NCBI GenBank assembly: GCA_016234535.1
Contig: JACRBH010000235.1
Location: 1 to 36,397, forward strand
Reading direction: 5' to 3'
Length of the DNA stretch: 36,397 nt
Origin: Chloroflexota bacterium
Lineage (GTDB): Bacteria > Chloroflexota > Anaerolineae > Anaerolineales > Villigracilaceae
Shown here: in pieces, positions 14,698 to 22,635 of the stretch
Numbering within the stretch: the stretch's first letter is position 1
Layout: every line of letters starts with the position of its first letter
The notes under the pieces: generated by a model
Databases searched by the model: none
Seen by the model: only the letters and a program-made list of their open reading frames with translations
What the model was told of the DNA's origin: nothing
Position numbers and translations under genes: made by a program

Positions 14698-15393
14698 ATG
14701 AAAATCATCAAGAACGAAAAACTAATTTCTCGGAACGGCAAGATCGGTCAATGGACGAGTTTAGGTGCGCTGGGCGTGCTTGCCTTGGGCATGTACATTT
14801 CGTTTTCAAAGCCTGAACTTTTTACCTACTCGGTCGTTTGTTTGCTGATCGGGTTCATCATGACTCAGGTCGGCATGTACATGGGCAACCGCTGGGGACG
14901 ATCCCCGCGCCCGGATGAAAAAATCGACGCGGGACTCAAAGGCCTGCACAGCGACTTCACCATGTATCATTATTCCGCGCCTGTTCCGCATTTACTGGTC
15001 GGCCCGACTGGCGCATGGGTGCTGCTGACATATCATCAAAAAGGAAAAGTGGAGTTCAAAAAGAATCGCTGGAAGATGAGCGGCGGCGGATTTATGCAAA
15101 CCTACATGCGCATCTTCGGGCAGGAAAGCATCGGCCGCCCGGACCTGGATGCAGAAAATGAAGTAATTTCAATGAATAAATTCTTTGCAAAAAAGCTGGA
15201 TGAAGACTTTACCCCTGAGGTCAAACCGATTTTGCTTTTCACCAGTGACGAGGTTGAATTGGACGCTGGCGACTCTCCCATCCCAGCGATGAAGTTGAAA
15301 CAACTCAAGGAGTTCATGCGTCAGGGTGCAAAAAACCGCGCATTAACCAGCGATCAGATCGCAAAGATCACAAGCTTGTTTGCTCAAGAATAA
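14698..15393 (+). CDS. Membrane protein with NERD-like domain, uncharacterised
   Basis: A 231-residue protein with two N-terminal membrane segments (about 19-37 and 43-62) joined by a short loop, followed by a cytoplasmic domain. That domain starts LHSDFTMYHYSAPVPHLLVG and contains PTGAWVLLTYHQKGKVEF, which resembles the core of the nuclease-related NERD domain (a 'DHLLVGPTGIFVIE'-type strand pair). The conserved catalytic Asp/Glu pattern is not obvious (LLTYHQKG where the nuclease fold usually has an acidic residue plus K), so enzymatic activity is doubtful. The ATG has AGGA six bases upstream. It sits between plsX and the dinG-like gene, with a repeat on each side. Function unknown. Confidence 0.6.
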   Translation: MKIIKNEKLISRNGKIGQWTSLGALGVLALGMYISFSKPELFTYSVVCLLIGFIMTQVGMYMGNRWGRSPRPDEKIDAGLKGLHSDFTMYHYSAPVPHLLVGPTGAWVLLTYHQKGKVEFKKNRWKMSGGGFMQTYMRIFGQESIGRPDLDAENEVISMNKFFAKKLDEDFTPEVKPILLFTSDEVELDAGDSPIPAMKLKQLKEFMRQGAKNRALTSDQIAKITSLFAQE

Positions 15394-15417
15394 TTGAGCA
15401 AAACACATAGTCTAATA

Positions 15418-15541
15418 ATGTCGTTGCGAGGAGGGCCTTTGTTCTTTCCGACGACACTTGCGCCGTACGCCAGTGCGGTGAGCAACCCCTTGTTATAAGG
15501 AGACTGCTTCGGCCAGGAACAAGAGCGCCTCGCAGCGACAT
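15418..15541. repeat. Dispersed palindromic repeat, 'GTCATTGCGAGG' family, long copy
   Basis: A 124-bp copy. The outer arms AATAATGTCGTTGCGAGG and CCTCGCAGCGACATTATT are complementary, and the interior is longer than in other copies and includes CGTACGCCAGTGCGGTG. It lies between two genes on the same strand and fills much of the 300-base gap before the dinG-like gene. Confidence 0.78.
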
Positions 15542-15562
15542 TATTAATATTAATAATTGCTG

Positions 15563-15697
15563 ATGCAAAATTCCGCCAAATCTTTTCATGGTACACTTGT
15601 TCTATCTCCAGAATCACCAGCAATTAAGCTTTTTGCAAAAATGACAAGTGAAAATCAAATTCTAAATTTAGCAATTACGAGATACTCCGTAATATGA
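15563..15697 (+). CDS. Possible 44-residue ORF coupled to the dinG-like gene
   Basis: A 44-codon ORF whose stop overlaps the start of the dinG-like gene (ATGA, 15694-15697). Its product (MQNSAKSFHGTLVLSPESPA, then IKLFAKMTSENQILNLAITR) has ordinary amino acid composition, not the composition expected of a repeat. It has no ribosome binding site and its codons are A/T-richer than the neighbours'. It could encode a small protein, act as a leader that couples translation to dinG, or be chance. The dinG-like start itself lacks a good Shine-Dalgarno site, which makes coupling attractive. Confidence 0.35.
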   Translation: MQNSAKSFHGTLVLSPESPAIKLFAKMTSENQILNLAITRYSVI

Positions 15698-18489
15698 CAT
15701 CCATCGTATCCATTGACATAGAAACCACCGGGCTAGACGAAAACCGCGAAGCCATTATCGAAATCGCCGCTGTTAAATTCAACGGCCGCCGCGTGGAAGA
15801 TGAATTTTCGACGCTCATCAATCCGGGCAAAGCCATCCCCGATTTCATTACAGGATTAACCGGCATTGACAATGCCATGGTGCGTCAGGCTCCGCGTCTG
15901 CGTGACATTATGCAGGAGCTTTCCGATTTCGTCGGCGATGCGCCCATACTTGGGCACAATGTCAAATTCGATATTGGCTTTCTGCGCAAAGCGGGGTTAT
16001 TTCAATTTCATCAAACGATAGATACTTACGAACTCGCGTCCGTGCTGATGCCGACAGCAAGCCGCTATAATCTTGGCTCACTCGGCCAACAGTTAAATAT
16101 CCCCCTGCCCGCCACACATCGCGCTCTTGACGATGCGCGTGTCACGCAAGCCGCTTATGTGCGTCTGCTCGACATTGCCAAAGAACTTCCGCTTGAAACT
16201 TTGCAGGAGATCGTCGAGCTTGGCAACTTTGTAGATTGGGACGCAGGCTGGGCATTTGAACAGGCGCTTCAAGCACGCGCCAAAGAGGGGATCAAGTCCA
16301 AGACGACTCACAGCGCTTCAATTCCAAAGCCGAAACCTGATTCAGCGAAAAAGAATTATTCGCCCATTGAGAGAAACGAAGAACCAGCTCCACTTGACCC
16401 CGAAGAAGCTGCATCAGTTTTGGAGTACGGCGGGCCGTTTGCGCAATACTTTGAATCTTACGAGCACCGGCCCGAACAGGTGGACATGCTCAAAGCGGTG
16501 ACCAATGCCCTTTCAAACGGGAACCACTTACTGGTCGAAGCGGGAACGGGTGTTGGTAAATCGTTCGCGTATCTTGTGCCGGCGGCCATGTTCGCAGTCC
16601 AGAACAATACCCGTGTGGTCGTATCCACCAACACCATCAACCTGCAAGACCAGCTCATCAAAAAAGATATACCCGACCTGCAAGCCGCGTTGAATTTGGA
16701 TGTGCGTGCCGCCGTGTTGAAAGGCCGCTCGAATTATCTCTGCCCGCGCAGGCTGCAATTTATGCGCACGCACGGCCCGAAAGACGCGAACGAAATGCGC
16801 GTGCTGGCCAAGATCATTGTCTGGAAACTGGCAAATGACAGCGGCGATAGAAACGAATTGAATCTGACGGGTCCAATCGAGCGCGAAGTGTGGGGCAGGC
16901 TTTCCGCGGAAGATGATGCCTGCACAACCGAGACCTGCCTCGGGCGCATGAGCGGCGCGTGTCCGTTTCATCGCGCAAAGCAAGCCGCACTTAACTCGCA
17001 TTTGCTGATCGTCAATCACGCGCTCCTGCTTTCGGATGTTTCCACAGGCAGCAAGGTTCTGCCCGAATATGATTACGTGATCGTGGATGAAGCGCATCAC
17101 ATGGAAAACGCAGTCACCAGCGCGCTTTCATTCCGCATGACTCAAAATGATCTGGAGCGGATGCTAAAGGAATTGGGTGGATCGTCGGCGGGACTGCTCG
17201 GCAGATTACTGACCGAGACTCACGATGCGCTTCGCCCCTCTGACTTTGGGCTGCTCCAACAAAAAGCAAAACGCGCCACCGACCAGGCATTTCGTCTCGA
17301 GCAGATCAGCAGGGAATTTTTCAATGTGCTCAGTGACTTTATCGCCCGTCAACGCGAAGGACAGCCTGTCAGCAATTATTCATGGCAGATGCGGGTTGTG
17401 TCTGCCACACGCACCATGCCCGGCTGGGACGATGTTGAGATCATGTGGGGTCAGATCAGCGAGACAATGGGCTTGCTCCTGAAAACGCTCGAGGAAATCT
17501 ATAAAGCGCTTGGCGATGTTTACGCGGAAGGCCACGAAAACGTGCAGGATGTGATGGGAACGCTGAGCAACCTGATGCGGCGAATGGCTGAAGCTGAGGC
17601 CGCGTCTTCCGGTATGATGAGCAAGCCATCCAATGAATTGATTTATTGGGTCGAAGTCAATCCGCGCGGAGAAAGATTGTCACTCAACGCCGCCCCGCTG
17701 CGCGTGGGTCCGCTGGTGCAGGAACATTTGTGGCATAAGAAAGCCGCAGTCATCATGGCGTCTGCCACATTGACAACGCACGGAGAGTTTCGTTATCTGC
17801 GCAACACATTGTCTGCGGATGAAGTGGATACGCTTGCACTTGGTTCGCCGTTCGATTATGAATCAAGCACCTTGCTTTATGTTGCCAATGACATCCCCGA
17901 ACCAAACGCTCAAGGCTATCAACAGGCGCTTGACCGCGCCATCATCTCCACCGCCAAAGCCACCGGCGGACGGATGCTCGTATTGTTTACATCCTATGCT
18001 GCGCTCAAGAAAACCGCGCAAGCCATCACTGGTCCGCTGGGGCGGGAGGACATTTTCGTCTTTGAGCAGGGCGAAGGCGCATCACCGAATGCATTGCTTG
18101 AATCGTTCAAATCCACTGACCGCGCTGTGCTACTTGGCACGCGTTCCTTCTGGGAAGGCGTGGATGTGCCCGGCGACTCGCTATCCGTCGTCGTCATCAC
18201 CAAGCTCCCCTTCGGTGTGCCATCCGACCCGATCATTGCGGCGCGTTCCGAATTATACGAAGACTCGTTCAATGAATATTACCTGCCTGAATCGATTTTG
18301 AAATTCCGCCAGGGGTTTGGCCGCCTGATCCGTTCCGCATCAGACAGAGGTGTTGTCGCCATCCTCGATAGGCGGGTCTTGACCAAGCAGTATGGCAGGT
18401 TGTTCCTGGAATCACTTCCACAATGCACAGCGCGTCAGGGTGCTGCTGTGGGGTTGGCCAAGATGGCAGGCGATTGGCTGGGAGTTTAG
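15694..18489 (+). CDS. dinG: DinG-family helicase with N-terminal DnaQ-type exonuclease domain
   Basis: A 931-residue fusion. Residues 1-165 form a DEDDh 3'-5' exonuclease like the proofreading epsilon subunit: Asp8/Glu10 in SIDIETTGL, GHNVKFDIGFL with Asp93, and His142/Asp146 in HRALDDARVT. After a linker (200-240), residues about 245-931 form an XPD/DinG-type superfamily 2 helicase: Walker A VEAGTGVGKS, VSTNTINLQDQL, DEAH box VDEAHH (465-470) and motif VI RQGFGRLIRS. Four cysteines (350, 410, 415, 423) can hold a 4Fe-4S cluster, as in E. coli DinG and XPD. The exonuclease-helicase layout is known from Firmicutes-type DinG, which generally lacks the cluster, so this protein combines both traits. 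It likely processes DNA or DNA-RNA structures in repair. Confidence 0.92.
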   Translation: MTSIVSIDIETTGLDENREAIIEIAAVKFNGRRVEDEFSTLINPGKAIPDFITGLTGIDNAMVRQAPRLRDIMQELSDFVGDAPILGHNVKFDIGFLRKAGLFQFHQTIDTYELASVLMPTASRYNLGSLGQQLNIPLPATHRALDDARVTQAAYVRLLDIAKELPLETLQEIVELGNFVDWDAGWAFEQALQARAKEGIKSKTTHSASIPKPKPDSAKKNYSPIERNEEPAPLDPEEAASVLEYGGPFAQYFESYEHRPEQVDMLKAVTNALSNGNHLLVEAGTGVGKSFAYLVPAAMFAVQNNTRVVVSTNTINLQDQLIKKDIPDLQAALNLDVRAAVLKGRSNYLCPRRLQFMRTHGPKDANEMRVLAKIIVWKLANDSGDRNELNLTGPIEREVWGRLSAEDDACTTETCLGRMSGACPFHRAKQAALNSHLLIVNHALLLSDVSTGSKVLPEYDYVIVDEAHHMENAVTSALSFRMTQNDLERMLKELGGSSAGLLGRLLTETHDALRPSDFGLLQQKAKRATDQAFRLEQISREFFNVLSDFIARQREGQPVSNYSWQMRVVSATRTMPGWDDVEIMWGQISETMGLLLKTLEEIYKALGDVYAEGHENVQDVMGTLSNLMRRMAEAEAASSGMMSKPSNELIYWVEVNPRGERLSLNAAPLRVGPLVQEHLWHKKAAVIMASATLTTHGEFRYLRNTLSADEVDTLALGSPFDYESSTLLYVANDIPEPNAQGYQQALDRAIISTAKATGGRMLVLFTSYAALKKTAQAITGPLGREDIFVFEQGEGASPNALLESFKSTDRAVLLGTRSFWEGVDVPGDSLSVVVITKLPFGVPSDPIIAARSELYEDSFNEYYLPESILKFRQGFGRLIRSASDRGVVAILDRRVLTKQYGRLFLESLPQCTARQGAAVGLAKMAGDWLGV

Positions 18490-18508
18490 TCAGTACTTTT
18501 TTACAGGA

Positions 18509-18542
18509 TTGCAAAATCTCCTGACGCGAGGCGTCGGACTCC
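18509..18542. repeat. GGACTCC-family repeat, copy 3 (shortened)
   Basis: TTGCAAAATCTCCT runs into GACGC-GAG-GCGTC and ends with the tail GGACTCC. The right half of the first palindrome, present at 13339-13360, is missing here. It occupies the gap between the dinG-like gene and the membrane protein, whose start ATG follows 11 bases later. Confidence 0.65.
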
Positions 18543-18553
18543 ATGATTACAAA

Positions 18554-19417
18554 ATGCCAAACACTTACTTTATTCTTTTTGAAATTATCATCTATATTCA
18601 ATTTGCCCTGTGTTTGCGTCATGCGCTGAAGCACGGCACATCCAATCTGCTTAAACTATTTGCCGGCACCGCGTTCGGGGTTTTACTGGAACTTGCCACC
18701 ATTCGTCAATTGAACGCATATCAATATGGTCAATTCATGCTGATGGTGCTGGATGTTCCACTTTGTATTGGCGTGGCATGGAGCTGCATCATCTATGCGG
18801 TTATGGAATTCTCTGATGGTAGCAGTCTGCCGTATTGGACACGTCCCATCCTCGACGGCCTGCTCGCGCTGAATATTGATCTCGCATTGGATACAGTTGC
18901 AATCCGCCTCGGCTTCTGGGATTGGGGACAGGGTCTGAAGTTCCAATATTTCGGCGTGCCCTATGCCAACTTCTGGGCGTGGTTCTGGGTGGTTTCATCA
19001 TTCTCGCTTGGCTATCGCCTGGTGGCAGTCCGCAAGGGTTGGATCGGAATGTGGCTTCCTTCCCTATCTGCGATAATTGTCGGTTTGGTCTGGATCTTAT
19101 TTACAAACGCCTTCATCACCTTTATTGTCCCCTTTGATTATCATACATTGACCATTGCCCCGGTTTTATTCGGCGCGCTTTTTGTTGTGATCGTATCACG
19201 TCCGAGCTTTTATCAAACCAAAGTTGACTCTCTGGCATTTTGGGTACCCTTCCTAACCCATTTTTATCTGCTGGCTGCCGGGCTGGTCTCCGGCGTCATT
19301 CTTGATCCCCCCGCCTTATTATGGATCGCCTTATCCATGGTTATCCTTGCGGCGGTTTTACACAAACCATCCATTCAAAATATCTTTATAAAAAAACCAA
19401 ACTTTAGTAACCAATGA
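18554..19417 (+). CDS. Carotenoid biosynthesis (DUF422/CruF-like) membrane protein
   Basis: A 287-residue, multi-pass membrane protein (about eight hydrophobic segments). The central block matches the CruF/DUF422 pattern of carotenoid 1,2-hydratase-like proteins: GTAFGVLLELATIRQL, a YQYGQF segment, VLDVPLCIGVAWSCIIYAVM, DLALDTVAIRLGFWDWG and the FGVPYANFWAWFWV block. Start: the frame is open back into the dinG-like gene, but that part overlaps dinG and a palindromic repeat, while the ATG at 18554 begins the first membrane helix (YFILFEIIIYIQFALCL). The next gene overlaps by four bases (ATGA). No phytoene synthase or desaturase is nearby, so the substrate is unproven. Confidence 0.65.
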   Translation: MPNTYFILFEIIIYIQFALCLRHALKHGTSNLLKLFAGTAFGVLLELATIRQLNAYQYGQFMLMVLDVPLCIGVAWSCIIYAVMEFSDGSSLPYWTRPILDGLLALNIDLALDTVAIRLGFWDWGQGLKFQYFGVPYANFWAWFWVVSSFSLGYRLVAVRKGWIGMWLPSLSAIIVGLVWILFTNAFITFIVPFDYHTLTIAPVLFGALFVVIVSRPSFYQTKVDSLAFWVPFLTHFYLLAAGLVSGVILDPPALLWIALSMVILAAVLHKPSIQNIFIKKPNFSNQ

Positions 19418-20175
19418 AACTACATGAATATTTAAATCGAATTGGCTACGCGCCAGCCGTAAAAGCAGACTTCGAAACCCTCCGCGGACTTCAAACTGCG
19501 CACATGCTCACTGTCCCATTCGAAAATTTGGATATCGGACTCCACCGCCCCATCCTACTTGACGAAAAGTCTCTATGGGACAAACTCATCACCCGCAAAC
19601 GCGGCGGATTTTGTTATGAGTTAAATGGACTCTTCGCATGGCTTTTGAAAGAGATTGGATTTGATGTCACCTATTTCAATGCACGCGTTTACAACAAAAA
19701 AGACAATGACTTCGGAATGGACTTTGACCATCTCACGCTTATGGCGCGCATACCGAATGAGTCCACCCGCTGGCTGGTTGACGTTGGCTTTGGAGACTCA
19801 TTCACACAACCATTGAATATTGATGATATTAATGAACAGGTTCAGGGATCACGCGGGTATTGGATCGAACCATTTGAAGACGGCTACCAACTCTGGCAGC
19901 GGAATGACGACAGCTCACGTGAACGTCAATATTTTTTCGATCTCATCCCGCATCGTTTTCCCGATGAATATTTGGATGCCTGTCTATATCATCAGACATC
20001 ACCACTATCCACATTCACCCGAAAGCGGATCATTTCGCGGCTCACAGAAGATGGCCGAGTTTCACTTGACGATGAAAATTTGATCATTACGAAAAATGGG
20101 AAGCGGACAACACAGCAAGTCAAAGAAGCGGAGAGAACTTCACTCCTCAAAAAATACTTCAACGTTACCTTATAA
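19414..20175 (+). CDS. nat: Arylamine N-acetyltransferase
   Basis: A 253-residue arylamine N-acetyltransferase family protein, which moves an acetyl (or other acyl) group from CoA to an amine through a cysteine intermediate. The full catalytic triad is visible: Cys67 in KRGGFCYELNGLF, His106 in MDFDHLTLM and Asp123 in VDVGFGD. N-terminal family block YLNRIGY...VPFENLDI. The start overlaps the stop of the carotenoid-type membrane gene (ATGA), so the pair is probably translated together. Some bacterial NAT relatives act in amide synthase steps of natural product pathways, but the stand-alone context here favours a general enzyme. Confidence 0.93.
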   Translation: MKLHEYLNRIGYAPAVKADFETLRGLQTAHMLTVPFENLDIGLHRPILLDEKSLWDKLITRKRGGFCYELNGLFAWLLKEIGFDVTYFNARVYNKKDNDFGMDFDHLTLMARIPNESTRWLVDVGFGDSFTQPLNIDDINEQVQGSRGYWIEPFEDGYQLWQRNDDSSRERQYFFDLIPHRFPDEYLDACLYHQTSPLSTFTRKRIISRLTEDGRVSLDDENLIITKNGKRTTQQVKEAERTSLLKKYFNVTL

Positions 20176-20210
20176 AAAGGACTGCTCCTTGCGAAGCAGT
20201 CCTTTTCTTT
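20175..20210 (+). terminator. Terminator after the nat gene
   Basis: AAAAGGACTGC (20175-20185) pairs with GCAGTCCTTTT (20196-20206), followed by CTTT. It overlaps the last base of the stop codon region and serves the plsX-to-nat strand. Confidence 0.82.
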
Positions 20211-20224
20211 ACAGCAAGTTAAAA

Positions 20225-20309
20225 CACTGAGGCCACGGAGTACACAGAAATTTTTGGCGCAGCCCCCTGCGGGAAAAGGTTTGCTCAGTGATCTCTGTGT
20301 ACTCTGTGG
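20225..20309. repeat. Inverted repeat 'CCACGGAGTACACAGA' between convergent genes
   Basis: CCACGGAGTACACAGA (20233-20248) and TCTGTGTACTCTGTGG (20294-20309) are complementary at 15 of 16 positions. The flanks CACTGAGG and CTCAGTG extend the symmetry imperfectly. This element lies between nat and dcd and resembles in layout the elements at 4745-4834 and 31617-31677. Confidence 0.7.
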
Positions 20310-20319
20310 TCAATTCTTT

Positions 20320-20874
20320 TTACAACTTTGGCAAAACAATGGATTGCTGATTTTGGTACTTCCCCTTTTTATCCGCATATGAAATATCGCATTCCTCGTC
20401 CGCTTCAAAGAAGAGGACTTGCGCCAACCCTTCATTGGCATAGATCTTCGCTGGCAGCGGTGTGGTATTGGAAATCTCCAGCGTAACAAATCCCTCCCAC
20501 TCAGGCTCAAAGGGAGTCACATTCACGATGATGCCGCATCTCGCGTACGTGGATTTTCCCAGACAAATTGTCAACACCTTGCGCGGAATACGGAAATATT
20601 CAATGGTGCGCGCCAGAGCAAACGAGTTCGGCGGGACCACACACACATCCCCCACAAAATCCACCATCGACTTGACATCAAAATTCTTCGGGTCAACGGT
20701 CGCGGAAAATACATTGGTAAAAATTTTGAATTCATTCGCTACGCGGACATCATATCCATACGATGAAACGCCGTAGGAAATCACTCCTTCGCGGACTTGA
20801 TTCTCCACGAAAGGTTCGATCATTTTTTGTTCGTGCGCCATCTTGCGGATCCAGTGATCAGGTTTTAATCCCAT
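20320..20874 (-). CDS. dcd: dCTP deaminase
   Basis: A 184-residue dCTP deaminase, which deaminates dCTP to dUTP, the precursor for thymidylate. Trimeric dUTPase-fold signatures: [50 protein letters not shown], and the catalytic block [20 protein letters not shown] with the Glu in the TLEISN motif. The C-terminal [11 protein letters not shown] closes the active site. The ATG has AAGGAG six bases upstream. It is monocistronic and divergent from the next gene. Bifunctional dCTP deaminase/dUTPase variants exist; I cannot tell from sequence which type this is. Confidence 0.95.
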   Translation of the reverse strand: MGLKPDHWIRKMAHEQKMIEPFVENQVREGVISYGVSSYGYDVRVANEFKIFTNVFSATVDPKNFDVKSMVDFVGDVCVVPPNSFALARTIEYFRIPRKVLTICLGKSTYARCGIIVNVTPFEPEWEGFVTLEISNTTPLPAKIYANEGLAQVLFFEADEECDISYADKKGKYQNQQSIVLPKL

Positions 20875-20919
20875 ATTTTCTCCTTGGTGAACTGTGTGTT
20901 AGACGTTTAAACTGTCACC

Positions 20920-20947
20920 ATTTTATAACAAAAATGTAAACCTACAA
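20920..20947 (-). promoter_or_regulatory. Putative dcd promoter
   Basis: On the minus strand: TTGTAG (20947-20942), a 16-base spacer, then TAAAAT (20925-20920). It lies 46 bases before the dcd ATG. Confidence 0.45.
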
Positions 20948-21021
20948 TCCCCAAATTTCTGGTATATTATCGCCCGCATAGTCGTGGACTGATTTCAAAA
21001 TATACTAGGAGAGAAATAAAT

Positions 21022-21618
21022 ATGAAGAAGATTGTTAGTTTTCTTGGAAATGAAATTTTGCTTGGCTTATTAATTACAGTCTTGAGCGTTTTTACTGCTA
21101 TTGCCAGCTATTACGGTGCGCTCGCCGATGGAAATCAGAACGACGCCGAGATCCAGGGCATGCAAGCACTGAATGACGGCAACGCCGAATATCTCACGGA
21201 AAACCAGAATATTTCACAAGATTACAATTACTACGATAACTGGTATATAAATCAAGATACAAACCTTGAAGCGGCAGACTACTATCAGTTTAATTTCTCA
21301 CAAGAATTGCAGGACGCCATTGCCCGCGACCCCAATACCGTATGGGACGATCAATACTACACGGAAATGTCGGCTGTATCCACAGAGTTGTTTGACGCTT
21401 CAGAGGCCAATTTTATTCTTGCAGCAGACTGGAATGCCCGCGGCGACCACCTTCAATTGGTTTTGACCTTTATGGCAATTGGGCTGGCCTTTGCAGGCTG
21501 GGCATCCATCAACAAGGAAGAAAGCAAACTACGGGCGTTCTTCTCACTGCTTTCAATCATTATGTTTGTAGTTGGTCTGATCTCTTATTTATCCACCCCT
21601 GTCGTTGCCACATTGTAA
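21022..21618 (+). CDS. Uncharacterised membrane protein with Asn/Tyr/Asp-rich external loop
   Basis: A 198-residue protein with no family that I recognise. It has one N-terminal membrane segment (about 11-33, ILLGLLITVLSVFTAIASYY), then about 105 residues of soluble sequence rich in Asn, Gln, Tyr and Asp (NISQDYNYYDNWYINQDTNL). Two closing membrane segments follow (about 147-166 and 172-194). The layout predicts an outside domain held by three helices. A good AGGAGAG site precedes the ATG by about nine bases, and a terminator follows, so it is transcribed alone. There is a TATTAT box at 20965-20970 but no clear -35. Confidence 0.7.
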   Translation: MKKIVSFLGNEILLGLLITVLSVFTAIASYYGALADGNQNDAEIQGMQALNDGNAEYLTENQNISQDYNYYDNWYINQDTNLEAADYYQFNFSQELQDAIARDPNTVWDDQYYTEMSAVSTELFDASEANFILAADWNARGDHLQLVLTFMAIGLAFAGWASINKEESKLRAFFSLLSIIMFVVGLISYLSTPVVATL

Positions 21619-21631
21619 AATTTAAGTCTCC

Positions 21632-21664
21632 AAAGCCCCACCTTTTTATGGCGGGGCCTTTTTT
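21632..21664 (+). terminator. Terminator after the Asn/Tyr-rich membrane protein gene
   Basis: AAAGCCCCACC (21632-21642) faces GGCGGGGCC (21650-21658) with one mismatch, followed by TTTTTT. Confidence 0.85.
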
Positions 21665-21697
21665 AAATCAAGGCTTCCGTACTCATTTCAGTACAGG

Positions 21698-21703
21698 TAT
21701 AAT
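21698..21703 (+). promoter_or_regulatory. -10 box predicting a leaderless DUF1684 transcript
   Basis: A perfect TATAAT six bases before the ATG at 21710. No ribosome binding site fits between them, so the mRNA should start at about the ATG. Confidence 0.65.
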
Positions 21704-21709
21704 CCCAGC

Positions 21710-22531
21710 ATGGCAAACAACGCATACCGGCAATCCATCAATGAATGGCGCAAGGAACGCAACGAAACCATCCGCAAGGAAAATGGATGGCTATCCCTCG
21801 CAGGCCTCTACTGGCTGAAACTCGGGAAGAACCAGCTTGGCTCGGACCCCAAATCAGAGATCATGTTACCGGAGCGAGTCCCTGCCAACATTGGATATCT
21901 CGAGTACAACGGCAAGTCCGTTTCCCTGCGCGCGGCTTCTTCCCAAAAAATAAATGTGAACGGCACAGAGACTGATTTTGCCCTCCTGCAGCCTGATATC
22001 TCCGAAAGCCCAAGTTTTATTAAATTGCTGGATATCCAACTCGTCGTCATTCAACGCGGAAATAAATTTGGCGTACGCATTTGGGATAACCAACGCGAAG
22101 AGCGACGGTCTTTCCCCGCCCGGACCTGGTTCGACATCGACGAAAATTTTCGAATCCCTGCGGTTTATACCCCCTACGACCGCCCCAAGATGGCATACTT
22201 CCCGGATGTCGCAGGCGAGAAATCCGAATTCCCTGTAGACGGCTACTTATCCTTTGAATTCAATGGGAAGAAATATCAACTCGATATCAACAAGGAAGAT
22301 GACGGCACACTTTTCATCCGCTTCTCAGACCCAACCAGCAAGGAAAACACCTACCCCACAGGCCGCTATCTTGTAGCAGATGTTGAAGCCGATGGAAAGA
22401 TATTCATTGACTTCAACAAAGCCTACTGTCCACCCTGCGCCTTCACAGATTTCGCCACCTGCGTCTTCGCCCCCGAACAAAACCACCTTGATTTCAAGGT
22501 GACAGCCGGTGAGATACACTTGCATCATTAA
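21710..22531 (+). CDS. DUF1684 family protein
   Basis: A 273-residue cytoplasmic protein of the DUF1684 family. It shows the family's N-terminal WRKERNETIRKENGWLSLAG and LYWLKLGKNQLGSDP blocks and the very characteristic C-terminal IDFNKAYCPPCAFTDFATC block. Structure is probably all-beta (FHA-like N-terminal half, then a C-terminal beta domain). Members have no established biochemical role. The Cys/His pattern YCPPCAF...TC in the C-terminal block may bind a metal. It is transcribed alone, apparently from a leaderless promoter, and is followed by a strong terminator. Confidence 0.85.
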   Translation: MANNAYRQSINEWRKERNETIRKENGWLSLAGLYWLKLGKNQLGSDPKSEIMLPERVPANIGYLEYNGKSVSLRAASSQKINVNGTETDFALLQPDISESPSFIKLLDIQLVVIQRGNKFGVRIWDNQREERRSFPARTWFDIDENFRIPAVYTPYDRPKMAYFPDVAGEKSEFPVDGYLSFEFNGKKYQLDINKEDDGTLFIRFSDPTSKENTYPTGRYLVADVEADGKIFIDFNKAYCPPCAFTDFATCVFAPEQNHLDFKVTAGEIHLHH

Positions 22532-22534
22532 ACC

Positions 22535-22565
22535 AAAAACCGCCGTGATGAACGGCGGTTTTTCT
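22535..22565 (+). terminator. Terminator after the DUF1684 gene
   Basis: AAAAACCGCCGT (22535-22546) pairs with ACGGCGGTTTTT (22552-22563) around a 5-base loop. Confidence 0.88.
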
Positions 22566-22571
22566 GTTTTT

Positions 22572-22631
22572 GGGAGTGCGAAGTCTTCCGACTTCGCACT
22601 ATGCATCCAACGTCAGGAGACGTTGGACTCC
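22572..22631. repeat. GGACTCC-family repeat, copy 4 (two palindromes, outward tails)
   Basis: GTGCGAAGTC-TTCC-GACTTCGCAC (22576-22599), a short spacer, then CCAACGTC-AGGA-GACGTTGG (22607-22626). The tails GGGAG on the left and ACTCC on the right mirror each other. It ends five bases before the stop of the convergent ecfT gene. Confidence 0.72.
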
Positions 22632-22635
22632 TGAA

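Noticed and set aside
16528..17100. 190-codon ORF on the minus strand
   Set aside because: Inside the dinG-like gene, with His/Arg-rich shadow composition; no start signal.
18392..18553. Longer N-terminus of the CruF-like protein
   Set aside because: It would overlap the end of the dinG-like gene and a palindromic repeat, and encodes no membrane helix typical of the family.
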